Source: Flavobacteriaceae bacterium
Lineage (GTDB): Bacteria > Bacteroidota > Bacteroidia > Flavobacteriales > Flavobacteriaceae
DNA length: 64,000 bases
Direction: 5' to 3'
Assembly: GCA_018608705.1 (NCBI GenBank)
Contig: JABAZD010000028.1
Span: 22,480 to 86,479, forward strand
Shown one piece after another: positions 19,029-26,338 of this stretch (its first letter is position 1; every line of letters begins with the position of its first letter). The notes below the pieces were generated by a model. The model had not been told where the DNA came from, did not search any database, and worked only from the letters and a program-made list of their open reading frames with translations. Both the position numbers and the translations under genes were made by a program.

Positions 19029-19059
19029 CAAATTTAACAACGTTTTTTTAAAAAGCAAA
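19029..19059 (-). promoter_or_regulatory. trp operon promoter
   Basis: Minus-strand TTTG (19056-19059) and TAAATTTG (19029-19036) are separated by exactly 19 bases, a full match to the Bacteroidota housekeeping promoter TTTG-N19-TAnnTTTG. Transcription should start near 19022, about ten bases before the leader-peptide ATG. Confidence 0.8.
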
Positions 19060-19077
19060 AAGAAATTATTATTTTTT

Positions 19078-19650
19078 TTAAAATTTTAATTTAACGTTTA
19101 AGTCAAATTCATCGTAGATCGCTTTGTCTTTTATACCATCAAAAAAACTAGCAGAACCGTATTTGATCCCGTATTTGGTGCGATCAATCTTTAGATTAGT
19201 TGAAGCACTATTTTCATTGAGTGTTAGAACAAAAGAAACCTCATTTGTAATTCCTTTAATAGTCATGTCCCCAACTACCGCATAGCCTAATTTGCTCTTA
19301 TTCACAGATGTAAACACGAGTGTAGCAGTTTTAAAGTTGTTTACGCCAAAGAAGTCATCTGCTTTTAAATGCCCGTCTAATTTTTTTTTGGAATTTCCTT
19401 CTAAATCAGTTGTATTTATAGTGGTCATGTCCATTGCAAATTTTCCACCAACTAAGGTATTACCTTTAAAGTTAAGTGATCCGTTTAATAAGCTAATAGT
19501 TCCTTCGTGTTGTCCAGTAACTTTATATCCTACCCAATTAATTACACTTTCAGCAACATTTATATTTTTAGAGTCAGTGGTCGTGTAAGCCGATAATACC
19601 ACAGCAAACAATACAAGTAGAGGTTTTAGAATTAATTTTTTTATGCTCAT
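19078..19650 (-). CDS. YceI family periplasmic protein
   Basis: Lipocalin-like exported protein of about 190 residues. A signal peptide (MSIKKLILKPLLVLFAVVLSAY) is followed by the YceI beta-barrel core with SVINWVGYKVTGQHEGTI and GTISLLNGSLNFKG near residues 35-60 and DMTIKGITNEVSF near 130. YceI proteins bind isoprenoid-like lipids; the role here is unknown. ATG 19650 is chosen over the track start at 19710 because a -7 element (19675-19682) lies between them. It is transcribed divergently from the thioredoxin-like cluster. Confidence 0.9.
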   Translation of the reverse strand: MSIKKLILKPLLVLFAVVLSAYTTTDSKNINVAESVINWVGYKVTGQHEGTISLLNGSLNFKGNTLVGGKFAMDMTTINTTDLEGNSKKKLDGHLKADDFFGVNNFKTATLVFTSVNKSKLGYAVVGDMTIKGITNEVSFVLTLNENSASTNLKIDRTKYGIKYGSASFFDGIKDKAIYDEFDLNVKLKF

Positions 19651-19674
19651 CGTTAATTTTTTAAATGGTTTACA

Positions 19675-19682
19675 CAAATATA
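19675..19682 (-). promoter_or_regulatory. Promoter -7 element for the YceI gene; decides its start
   Basis: Minus-strand TATATTTG matches TAnnTTTG and lies 24 bases upstream of ATG 19650. It falls within the longer ORF listed in the track, so that extension cannot be transcribed from it. No clear -33 TTG. Confidence 0.5.
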
Positions 19683-19769
19683 TATTTTTATATTTTTTTA
19701 CTCGCATCATTCATAATAATTTTCTGTTAATTTTTTAGTCTAATAATTGAGTTTTTTTAACTTTATGGG

Positions 19770-20267
19770 ATGAAAAATCTCCTTTTTTTAGTAGTCTTTT
19801 GTTTCTTGGCTTGCAAGTCAGAGATCAAAACAAAGGACAAAATTTCAGCAAGCTTACCGATATTAGAAATTCACGATTTCTCAGGGATTCAGCCGTATTT
19901 AAATATTGATGGCTCCAAAACTTATATTGTTAACTTTTGGGCTACCTGGTGTGCTCCTTGTGTAAAAGAGTTGCCATATTTTGAGGCTATTCAAGCCAAT
20001 TACCCCAAAGATGTTGAGGTTTTATTGATTAGCTTGGATTTCCCTCGTCAGTATGAATCTAAATTAAAACCATTTATTCAAAAACACCAAATAAAGTCTA
20101 AGGTTATTGTTTTGGACGATCCTGACATGAATTCTTGGATTCCAAAGGTAGATATTAACTGGGACGGAGCTATCCCTGTAACACTTATTTACAACAGTTC
20201 AAAACGAAGTTTTTATAATCGTACCTTTACCTACGACGAGCTAGAAACTGAGCTAGAAAATTTTTAA
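19770..20267 (+). CDS. TlpA-like thiol-disulfide reductase, lipoprotein
   Basis: Exported thioredoxin-fold protein of 165 residues. The signal peptide ends in CFLAC, a probable lipobox. The active site FWATWCAPCVKELP near residue 60 has the CxxC typical of TlpA/ResA proteins that keep envelope cysteines reduced; the later cis-proline region is GAIPVTLIYN. It heads a same-strand run of two thioredoxin-fold proteins and two rhodaneses spaced 9-31 bases apart, probably one operon concerned with thiol or sulfur chemistry. Confidence 0.9.
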   Translation: MKNLLFLVVFCFLACKSEIKTKDKISASLPILEIHDFSGIQPYLNIDGSKTYIVNFWATWCAPCVKELPYFEAIQANYPKDVEVLLISLDFPRQYESKLKPFIQKHQIKSKVIVLDDPDMNSWIPKVDINWDGAIPVTLIYNSSKRSFYNRTFTYDELETELENF

Positions 20268-20284
20268 CTATTAAATAATTACTT

Positions 20285-20884
20285 ATGAATATAATTTATA
20301 GCATATTAATTCTTTTTACAACACTATTACACTCACAATTATTAAATGGCGGATATGATATTGGAGATATAGCAACTGACTTTAGTTTAGAAAATATTGA
20401 TGGTAATTTTGTCTCCCTTTCTGATTTTAAAGACGCTAAAGGTTTTATAATTGTATTTACTTGCAACACTTGCCCTTACGCCGTATTATACGAAGATCGA
20501 ATTGAAGCACTCAATAAAAAATATGCACCTCAAGGATACCCAGTTATTGCAATTATGCCTAATAATGTTGAAACAAAACCAGGCGATTCCATGTTATCAA
20601 TGCAGCAAAGAGCCAATGATAAAGAGTTTACATTTCCGTATTTAATTGATGCTGATCAAGAAATATATCCTCAATATGGTGCTACAAAAACCCCTCATGT
20701 ATTTGTTTTAGAATCGACAAGTCGTGGCCCTTTAGTCAGATATATTGGTGGGATAGATGACAATTACAAAGATGCTTCTTTAGTAAAAACCCGTTATGTA
20801 GAAGAGGCGATTGAATCGCTCAAGAATGGTTATGAAATTAAACAAACAAAAACTAAAGCGATAGGTTGTTCTATCAAATTATAA
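20285..20884 (+). CDS. Secreted thioredoxin-like (AhpC/TSA-type redoxin) protein
   Basis: A 199-residue redoxin with an N-terminal signal peptide (YSILILFTTLLHSQ). The fold begins GDIATDFSLENIDG, and the redox motif is FTCNTCPYAV near residue 60, CxxCP rather than the WCxxC of thioredoxins. The cis-Pro segment is GATKTPHVFVL. This subgroup is common in marine Flavobacteriia as a thioredoxin family protein of unknown partner. Gap to the upstream TlpA-like gene is 17 bases. Confidence 0.86.
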   Translation: MNIIYSILILFTTLLHSQLLNGGYDIGDIATDFSLENIDGNFVSLSDFKDAKGFIIVFTCNTCPYAVLYEDRIEALNKKYAPQGYPVIAIMPNNVETKPGDSMLSMQQRANDKEFTFPYLIDADQEIYPQYGATKTPHVFVLESTSRGPLVRYIGGIDDNYKDASLVKTRYVEEAIESLKNGYEIKQTKTKAIGCSIKL

Positions 20885-20915
20885 CTCCAAATAATTAAAT
20901 TAATAAAAATATTTT

Positions 20916-21230
20916 ATGATTGAATTATCACAAAACGATTGGGCTTCTCAAAAAGAAGCTGATTCAGAATCAATTATTATCGATGTCCGTACCAAAGATG
21001 AATTAGAAGAAGGTTTGATTCCTGATGCAATTCACATGGATATATACAAAGGGCAAGAATTTATATCGGGGCTCGAAAAACTTGATAAAACTCTAAGTTA
21101 TTATGTGTATTGCCGGTCAGGAAATAGAAGTGCTCAAGCCTGTTCAATAATGAGTCAAATGGGATTTAAGTCAACCTTTAATTTATCTGGAGGTTTTTTA
21201 GGATGGACAGGTCCATCTTTAACTCCTTAA
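20916..21230 (+). CDS. Single-domain rhodanese-like protein, cytoplasmic
   Basis: A 104-residue rhodanese domain without signal peptide. VRTKDELEEGLIPDAIHMD gives the conserved entry motif and YVYCRSGNRSAQA near residue 65 is the active-site loop with the catalytic Cys. It could transfer sulfane sulfur to an acceptor such as cyanide or a thiol protein. It is adjacent to a second, exported rhodanese, suggesting paired cytoplasmic and envelope versions. Confidence 0.9.
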   Translation: MIELSQNDWASQKEADSESIIIDVRTKDELEEGLIPDAIHMDIYKGQEFISGLEKLDKTLSYYVYCRSGNRSAQACSIMSQMGFKSTFNLSGGFLGWTGPSLTP

Positions 21231-21239
21231 TAACATTTT

Positions 21240-21623
21240 ATGAAATTCAGATGTATATTTTTTATCGTCATTAGCTTTTTAAGCTGTAAAAATGAGGACC
21301 TAAATTTAGTGCAGCTTATTAGTATTGATGAATTTATAAAATTTTCTAAAATTAATGAAGTTCAGCTTGTTGATGTGAGGACTCCTAAAGAGTACGCAAA
21401 TGGCCATATTTTAAACTCCAAAAACATTGATTTTTTAGACACAAACTTTGAATTATATATAAAAAAACTAGATAAAAAGTTGCCCATTATTGTATATTGT
21501 CAAAGCGGAGGCAGAAGTGCAAAGAGTGCTTTAAAATTAATATCTAATTCCTATGTAAAGGTTTATGATCTAGAGGGTGGTTTTTCTAGATGGTTGTCTA
21601 ACGGCGGGAATGTTGAAAAATAA
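21240..21623 (+). CDS. Rhodanese-like lipoprotein
   Basis: A 127-residue rhodanese with an N-terminal signal and lipobox-like SFLSC, so likely anchored in the envelope. VQLVDVRTPKEYANGHI is the conserved entry motif and IVYCQSGGRSAKSA contains the active-site Cys. It follows the cytoplasmic rhodanese by nine bases and converges with the nucleotidyltransferase gene seven bases later. Confidence 0.88.
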   Translation: MKFRCIFFIVISFLSCKNEDLNLVQLISIDEFIKFSKINEVQLVDVRTPKEYANGHILNSKNIDFLDTNFELYIKKLDKKLPIIVYCQSGGRSAKSALKLISNSYVKVYDLEGGFSRWLSNGGNVEK

Positions 21624-21630
21624 ATTTCTC

Positions 21631-22515
21631 CTAGGTCCATAAAGGAGTTGGATAGGCTCCTTTTTTGGTGAGCTTACCAAGTGTTTCTACAGCAACTTTT
21701 TTGTCATCGTAATAAGTTACACCAAACCATGTACTTTTAGCCTCAATAACTTCAACAGTTATGTGTCCGTTTTCCATCATTTCTTGAGTTACAAAAGGTA
21801 AGTAAATTTCGCTTTTTTCAAGGTTTTCAGGAGTTTGTAAAAACTTGGTAAAGTAAGATTCTATATAATTAAATATTGAATCATTACAAATCCAAAAATT
21901 CATTGATACAGCTGTGTTTGGGTTAAGAACTATTCCGGAATCTTCGTCAATGATTTGAGCATCTTTTTCCAGGATTTTAGTCCGCTCTATTATTGACTTT
22001 AATTGCTTGTTTTCTATTTCACAAATACCTCTAGATACAGATCCAAATTCTGAAAGAGTATTATTTAAATTATATGATACAAGGGCGAAATTAGTAGATG
22101 ATTTGTTATCTTTTATAAAATGAGCTGCCCCATGAAAAGCGTTCTGGCCATAGTAGTCATCTGCATTTATGATTACAAAATTGCCTGAAATTACATTTCT
22201 TGCGGTCCAAACAGCGTGGGCAGTTCCCCACGGTTTTTCACGTTCTGTATTTAACGAAATTTCTTTAGGTATATCTTTTATATCTTGGACTAGGACATCC
22301 AGTTTTACTTGCTTAGGAAGTTTATTCGAAAGATATGTTTCTAAGAATGATTTATTAGCAGCTTTAGTGATAATTACAATGTGATTGAATTTATTTTTCA
22401 AGGCGTCAGAAATACTAAACTCCATTAGGAATTCTTTTGCAGGCCCTAGTTCGTCAAATTGTTTTAGTTTGCCATATCGGCTACCACTTCCAGCAGCCAT
22501 CAATAATAAAGTCAT
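21631..22515 (-). CDS. Nucleotidyltransferase (sugar-nucleotide type)
   Basis: NTP-transferase-fold protein of about 294 residues. LLLMAAGSGSRYGKLKQFDEL is the N-terminal nucleotide loop, GTAHAVW near residue 95 and VIINADDYYG near 110 (metal-binding Asp) complete the catalytic site. This resembles MobA/GlmU-like or nucleotidyltransferases fused to no second domain; the sugar is unknown. The track start at 22539 is a TTG that overlaps the -7 promoter element, so ATG 22515 is used. Confidence 0.85.
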   Translation of the reverse strand: MTLLLMAAGSGSRYGKLKQFDELGPAKEFLMEFSISDALKNKFNHIVIITKAANKSFLETYLSNKLPKQVKLDVLVQDIKDIPKEISLNTEREKPWGTAHAVWTARNVISGNFVIINADDYYGQNAFHGAAHFIKDNKSSTNFALVSYNLNNTLSEFGSVSRGICEIENKQLKSIIERTKILEKDAQIIDEDSGIVLNPNTAVSMNFWICNDSIFNYIESYFTKFLQTPENLEKSEIYLPFVTQEMMENGHITVEVIEAKSTWFGVTYYDDKKVAVETLGKLTKKGAYPTPLWT

Positions 22516-22536
22516 ATAATTAATTTTGTATGGATG

Positions 22537-22544
22537 CAAAAATA
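22537..22544 (-). promoter_or_regulatory. Promoter -7 element for the nucleotidyltransferase gene; decides its start
   Basis: Minus-strand TATTTTTG matches TAnnTTTG and overlaps the TTG proposed as start in the ORF track; ATG 22515 lies 21 bases further downstream. No good -33 TTG at the expected spacing. Confidence 0.45.
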
Positions 22545-22653
22545 TAGTTTTTAAATGTAAGTTGTAATCAAATTTTTCTAAACATTTTTAAGAAATTAAT
22601 AATACTCAATTATATATTGTAATTTTGATTTAACTAATTTTAATAATTCACTA

Positions 22654-23718
22654 ATGATTGTTAAGTTTTTAAGTTTCGTATTATTTTATTTTTATCTATC
22701 AATATTTGTGTTAGTTGCTCAAGTACCGCAGTACTATACAACTATTGATTTTACTTTACAAGGGGATCAACTTAAGGATGAACTTTCAGAGCTAATTATA
22801 GACACACATACAAACTTAATTCCTTACACTTCCTCTTCGACAGATACCTGGGATGTTTTAAGAATTAGTGATTTAGTAGACGTTGACTCCAATAATGTTT
22901 TGTTAATCTATGGCTATGATGATAATGATGAGTCTACCAAAAATGATCGAACTAGAAATATTTACTCCAATCAAAGCGGTAGTTGTATTGGGTATTGGAA
23001 TAGAGAACATGTTTTTGCGAAAAGCCTAGCAAACCCAAGCTTAGTCACAAACCAGCCAGGCCCAGGGACAGATATACACAATCTAAGATCTGCCGATTGT
23101 CAAATGAATTCTACTCGCAATAATCGTCTCTTTGTAAGTGGATCAGGAAACTCTGGAACTTCAGGAAGTTACTTTTACCCTGGAGATGAGTTTAAAGGAG
23201 ATGTAGCCAGAATAATAATGTATATGTATTTGCGTTATCCTTCACAATGTGAACCATTAAATATTGGTGTTGGGAGTAGTTCTTACTCTCAAAATGGTGA
23301 TATTCCTGATTTATTTTTAGATTGGAATGATCAAGATCCTGTTTCTGAATTTGAACTTAATAGAAATGATGTTATCTATTCGTATCAAGGAAATAGAAAC
23401 CCTTTTATTGACAACCCTTATTTGGCTACTCTTATTTGGAATGGACCAATTACTACAGATTCTTGGGGTGTTCTGTCTAATACTGAAATAACCACTAAAA
23501 ATTTAACAGTATTTCCTACGATTACCAGCGATTATTTATACATAAGTGGAATAATTAATGAGCAATATTCAGTTCAAATATTTAATCAATTAGGTCAAGC
23601 TTTAGAGGTTGAAATTAGCAATAACAGAATTGATGTTTCTGATTTCTCAAGTGGAGTTTACATATTAAAATTTGAACAAGCAAACCAGGTACAACAAACG
23701 AAGTTTTTTATCCGTTAG
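22654..23718 (+). CDS. Secreted endonuclease I family nuclease with type IX sorting domain
   Basis: A 354-residue extracellular nuclease. After a signal peptide, the endonuclease I (EndA/NucM) region shows IGYWNREHVFAKS near residue 118 with the catalytic His, then TDIHNLRSADCQMNSTR. The last 80 residues form a type IX secretion (Por/T9SS type A) C-terminal domain: LTVFPTITSDYLYI, VQIFNQLGQ, GVYILKF and QTKFFIR. It probably digests environmental DNA. The next gene begins four bases after its stop. Confidence 0.94.
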   Translation: MIVKFLSFVLFYFYLSIFVLVAQVPQYYTTIDFTLQGDQLKDELSELIIDTHTNLIPYTSSSTDTWDVLRISDLVDVDSNNVLLIYGYDDNDESTKNDRTRNIYSNQSGSCIGYWNREHVFAKSLANPSLVTNQPGPGTDIHNLRSADCQMNSTRNNRLFVSGSGNSGTSGSYFYPGDEFKGDVARIIMYMYLRYPSQCEPLNIGVGSSSYSQNGDIPDLFLDWNDQDPVSEFELNRNDVIYSYQGNRNPFIDNPYLATLIWNGPITTDSWGVLSNTEITTKNLTVFPTITSDYLYISGIINEQYSVQIFNQLGQALEVEISNNRIDVSDFSSGVYILKFEQANQVQQTKFFIR

Positions 23719-23722
23719 CGTA

Positions 23723-24058
23723 ATGAGAAAATTTATAATTGTAGTATTGTTAATCTTTAGTGCCAAACAGATGCTTGCTCAAAAGATGTATTCGGTTGAC
23801 TATGAAAATCAAGCAGACATTTCTGTATTTGTTGTCGACTATGCAAATCAAGCTGACTTAAAAGTCTTTAAAGAAGATTATTCTAATCAGGCTGATGGAA
23901 ATAATGGACTTTGGTTTTTCACTGATTATGCCAATCAAGCCGATAAGAAGATCTTCTTTGTTAAGTATCAAAACCAATCGGATCTAAAGATCTTCTTTGT
24001 TAAATATAGAAATGAAGCGGGATGGCAAAAAAATGCCAAAAAACATCTTTTATACTAA
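23723..24058 (+). CDS. DUF6150 repeat protein, exported
   Basis: About 111 residues: a signal peptide (to about MLAQ) followed by six degenerate copies of a roughly 13-18-residue unit centred on YxNQAD (DYENQAD, DYANQAD, DYSNQAD, DYANQAD, KYQNQSD, KYRNEAG), then a basic tail ending HLLY. This is the DUF6150 family, of unknown function. The track start at 23672 is inside the previous gene; ATG 23723 gives the signal peptide. Codons for the last two repeats are nearly identical (gatcttctttgttaa twice), showing recent duplication. Confidence 0.88.
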   Translation: MRKFIIVVLLIFSAKQMLAQKMYSVDYENQADISVFVVDYANQADLKVFKEDYSNQADGNNGLWFFTDYANQADKKIFFVKYQNQSDLKIFFVKYRNEAGWQKNAKKHLLY

Positions 24059-24170
24059 GTCTACTTAAAATCAACTTGAACAGTTATTATTTTTTAGTTA
24101 CATAGATTTTAAATAATTTTAAATTCACTTATTGCTTGTTATAGGTGTATTAGTTTATTGAAATATTTTC

Positions 24171-24866
24171 ATGAAAATCCGTCCTGAATTATCAATTGTT
24201 ATACCAGTTTTCAATGAGGAAGGCTCTATAAGAGCCTTAGTTAATTCAATAAAAAAAACACTTCATTTTTACAGTTATGAAATTATTTTTATAGATGATG
24301 GTTCATCTGATTCAACTTTGGTTAATATAAAATCTCTTGAATGTTCGTGCATAAGCCTTATAGTTTTTGATTCTAATAAAGGACAAAGTTCTGCCCTTGC
24401 TGCGGGAATTAATTTAGCTAGAGGCACCTATATAATAACAATGGATGGAGATTTTCAGAACGACCCCTCTGATATCCCCAAAATGGTTCGTATGATTTCA
24501 AATAAAAACTTAGACATGGTTATAGGGATACGTGATAACCGTCAAGATCCTTTAATAAAAACCCTACCTTCAAAAATCGCAAACTTTTTAATAAGGGTTA
24601 CAACTCAGCTTAAAATAACTGATTCTGGTTGTGCGCTAAAGGTAATGACTTCCAAGGTTGCTAAAAGCATTCCTTTACATGGAGATTTACATCGGTTTAT
24701 GGCATTGAATGCACATTTTAAAGGAGCTTTAATTAATGAAATTCCGATTATTCACCACCCTAGAAAATATGGAGTTTCTAAATATGGTCTAGGTAGAATA
24801 TTCATAGTCATCAAGGATCTATTAATAATTATTATCAATCATAAGTTTTCAAGTTATAAGATTTAA
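24171..24866 (+). CDS. Family 2 glycosyltransferase, DPM1-like, without membrane anchor
   Basis: A 231-residue GT2 enzyme. LSIVIPVFNEEGSI at residue 7, IIFIDDGSSDST near 41 and TMDGDFQNDPSDIPKMV near 93 are the nucleotide-sugar and metal-binding motifs of dolichyl/undecaprenyl-phosphate sugar transferases; DSGCALKVM near 150 is the usual acceptor-region motif. Most bacterial relatives (GtrB/ArnC) continue into two membrane helices; this one ends after about 230 residues with only a weakly hydrophobic tail (FIVIKDLLIIIIN). It stands alone. Confidence 0.85.
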   Translation: MKIRPELSIVIPVFNEEGSIRALVNSIKKTLHFYSYEIIFIDDGSSDSTLVNIKSLECSCISLIVFDSNKGQSSALAAGINLARGTYIITMDGDFQNDPSDIPKMVRMISNKNLDMVIGIRDNRQDPLIKTLPSKIANFLIRVTTQLKITDSGCALKVMTSKVAKSIPLHGDLHRFMALNAHFKGALINEIPIIHHPRKYGVSKYGLGRIFIVIKDLLIIIINHKFSSYKI

Positions 24867-24934
24867 ATTTTTATCAAATACAACAATCTGATTGTTTCGA
24901 AAATTAGTAGTAATTTTAAATCCTAATTAATTGA

Positions 24935-25801
24935 ATGTCATCAACTGTTAAAATAATTGAATGCCCACGAGATGCCATGCAGGGTATAAAGTCTTTTATC
25001 CCTACATCTAAAAAAGTTCAGTATATCCAGTCCTTACTTAGAGTTGGTTTTGACACAATTGATTTTGGTAGCTTTGTTTCCCCCAAAGCTATACCTCAAA
25101 TGGTTGATACTGCAGAGGTTTTGTCTCTACTGGACCTCAGTAAAACTTCCAGTAAGTTGTTGGCTATTATAGCTAATAGTCGTGGTGCATTAGAAGCTGC
25201 TAGTTACAAAGAAATTGATTTTTTAGGTTTCCCTTTCTCGATATCTGAAAATTTTCAGATGAGAAATACCCATAAAACTATTAATCAGTCAATAGACACT
25301 TTAAAAGAGGTTTTGTCTATTGCTGAGACACATGACAAAAGGGTAGTTGTATATCTTTCAATGGCATTTGGTAATCCTTATGGTGACCCCTGGGATGTTG
25401 ATATAGTAGGGGAGTGGACCAATCGATTAAATAGGATGGGTGTAGAGATTATATCCTTAAGTGATACAGTTGGAAGTTCTACTCCACAAACTATTTCTTA
25501 TTTATTTAAAAACTTAATTTCTGCTTATAAACATATTGAGTTTGGAGCTCACTTACATACAAACCCTTTGCATTGGCATTCTAAAGTTGAAGCGGCCTAC
25601 AAGGCTGGGTGTATTAGGTTTGATGGAGCTGTACAAGGATTTGGAGGTTGTCCAATGGCTAATGATCAACTGACAGGCAATATGCCTACTGAAAAGCTAC
25701 TTTCTTATTTTACAACCCAAAAATCTTTACATCAGCTTAACGCGCTTAGTTTTGAAAGCGCTTATAATGAGGCTAAAAAGATTTTTTCTAACTATTATTA
25801 A
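24935..25801 (+). CDS. Hydroxymethylglutaryl-CoA lyase
   Basis: TIM-barrel lyase of 288 residues splitting HMG-CoA into acetoacetate and acetyl-CoA, the last step of leucine breakdown. VKIIECPRDAMQG near the N-terminus carries the catalytic Arg-Asp pair; the metal-binding His pair is in GAHLHTNP; and the signature loop GFGGCPMA near residue 245 includes the catalytic Cys. Start is ATG 24935. Other leucine-degradation genes are not adjacent. Confidence 0.93.
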   Translation: MSSTVKIIECPRDAMQGIKSFIPTSKKVQYIQSLLRVGFDTIDFGSFVSPKAIPQMVDTAEVLSLLDLSKTSSKLLAIIANSRGALEAASYKEIDFLGFPFSISENFQMRNTHKTINQSIDTLKEVLSIAETHDKRVVVYLSMAFGNPYGDPWDVDIVGEWTNRLNRMGVEIISLSDTVGSSTPQTISYLFKNLISAYKHIEFGAHLHTNPLHWHSKVEAAYKAGCIRFDGAVQGFGGCPMANDQLTGNMPTEKLLSYFTTQKSLHQLNALSFESAYNEAKKIFSNYY

Positions 25802-25824
25802 AAATAATTGTATTTATTATTTTT

Positions 25825-25843
25825 ATTTAGAATCATTCTACAT
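25825..25843. promoter_or_regulatory. Fur-box-like palindrome 1
   Basis: ATTTAGAATCATTCTACAT is a 19-bp near-palindrome: 8 of 9 base pairs around the central C are symmetric, including a perfect TAGAAT-C-ATTCTA core. It resembles iron-regulator (Fur) operators and lies upstream of a putative iron-uptake gene set. A second copy sits 35 bp away centre to centre. Confidence 0.6.
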
Positions 25844-25859
25844 TATATTTACAAATTAT

Positions 25860-25878
25860 ATTTAGAATGATTTTAAAT
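25860..25878. promoter_or_regulatory. Fur-box-like palindrome 2
   Basis: ATTTAGAATGATTTTAAAT is symmetric at 8 of 9 positions around the central G and shares ATTTAGAATnATT with palindrome 1. It ends ten bases before the ATG of the next gene, so bound repressor would block initiation there. Identity as a Fur site is inferred from symmetry and gene context. Confidence 0.58.
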
Positions 25879-25888
25879 AATATAAAAA

Positions 25889-26233
25889 ATGACAGACAAT
25901 TATGACGATATTAGCGTAATTCATTACAATGATTTTGGTGTAGCTTTCAATTGGAAAGAGAGCACTGTTTTTTCGAAAAATAAAATTCAATTGGTATTTA
26001 AAAATACTGGATTACTTCTTTCTAAACATCAATTATTTACTTTCAAATCCGAAATAGAATACGTTATACTTAACAGGTGTAATTGTAGTGAAAAATCCAA
26101 AAATTTAATCCCTTCACCTTGTGAATATATAAGTTTCGCTTTGTCCAACTCTGAGCTTATGGGATTGATGGATTTATTAAAAGGAGTATGCTTTAATATT
26201 CAACTTTCAGATATGTTAGAAAATATTATTTAA
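25889..26233 (+). CDS. Small protein of the iron locus, DUF6686-like
   Basis: A 114-residue soluble protein, no signal peptide. It has a Cys pair (NRCNC) near residue 69 and a conserved-looking frame of aliphatic strands (IQLVFKNTGLLLSKHQ) and a terminal helix (LMGLMDLLKG). I associate it tentatively with DUF6686-type proteins of Flavobacteriia; that family name is uncertain. It is the first gene behind the two Fur-like palindromes, so it is likely iron-repressed. Function unknown. Confidence 0.6.
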   Translation: MTDNYDDISVIHYNDFGVAFNWKESTVFSKNKIQLVFKNTGLLLSKHQLFTFKSEIEYVILNRCNCSEKSKNLIPSPCEYISFALSNSELMGLMDLLKGVCFNIQLSDMLENII

Positions 26234-26251
26234 AATAATTATAAATAAGCT

Positions 26252-26282
26252 TGTTTACTTTAACTTTTGGTATTAAATTTGC
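26252..26282 (+). promoter_or_regulatory. Promoter of the DUF4856 lipoprotein gene
   Basis: TTG (26252-26254) and TAAATTTG (26275-26282) are spaced 20 bases, close to the Bacteroidota consensus of 19. It implies a transcription start near 26290, about 50 bases before the ATG, so the lipoprotein need not depend on the upstream gene's promoter. Confidence 0.55.
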
Positions 26283-26338
26283 CAAAAATATATATCACTA
26301 TTTTAAATAAGTCTAAATAAGAATTAAATATAATTATT

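Noticed and set aside
23770-24040. Short repeated DNA as a possible CRISPR array
   Set aside because: The repeats are in frame within a coding sequence (YxNQAD units), vary in sequence and have no regular spacer; this is a protein repeat.
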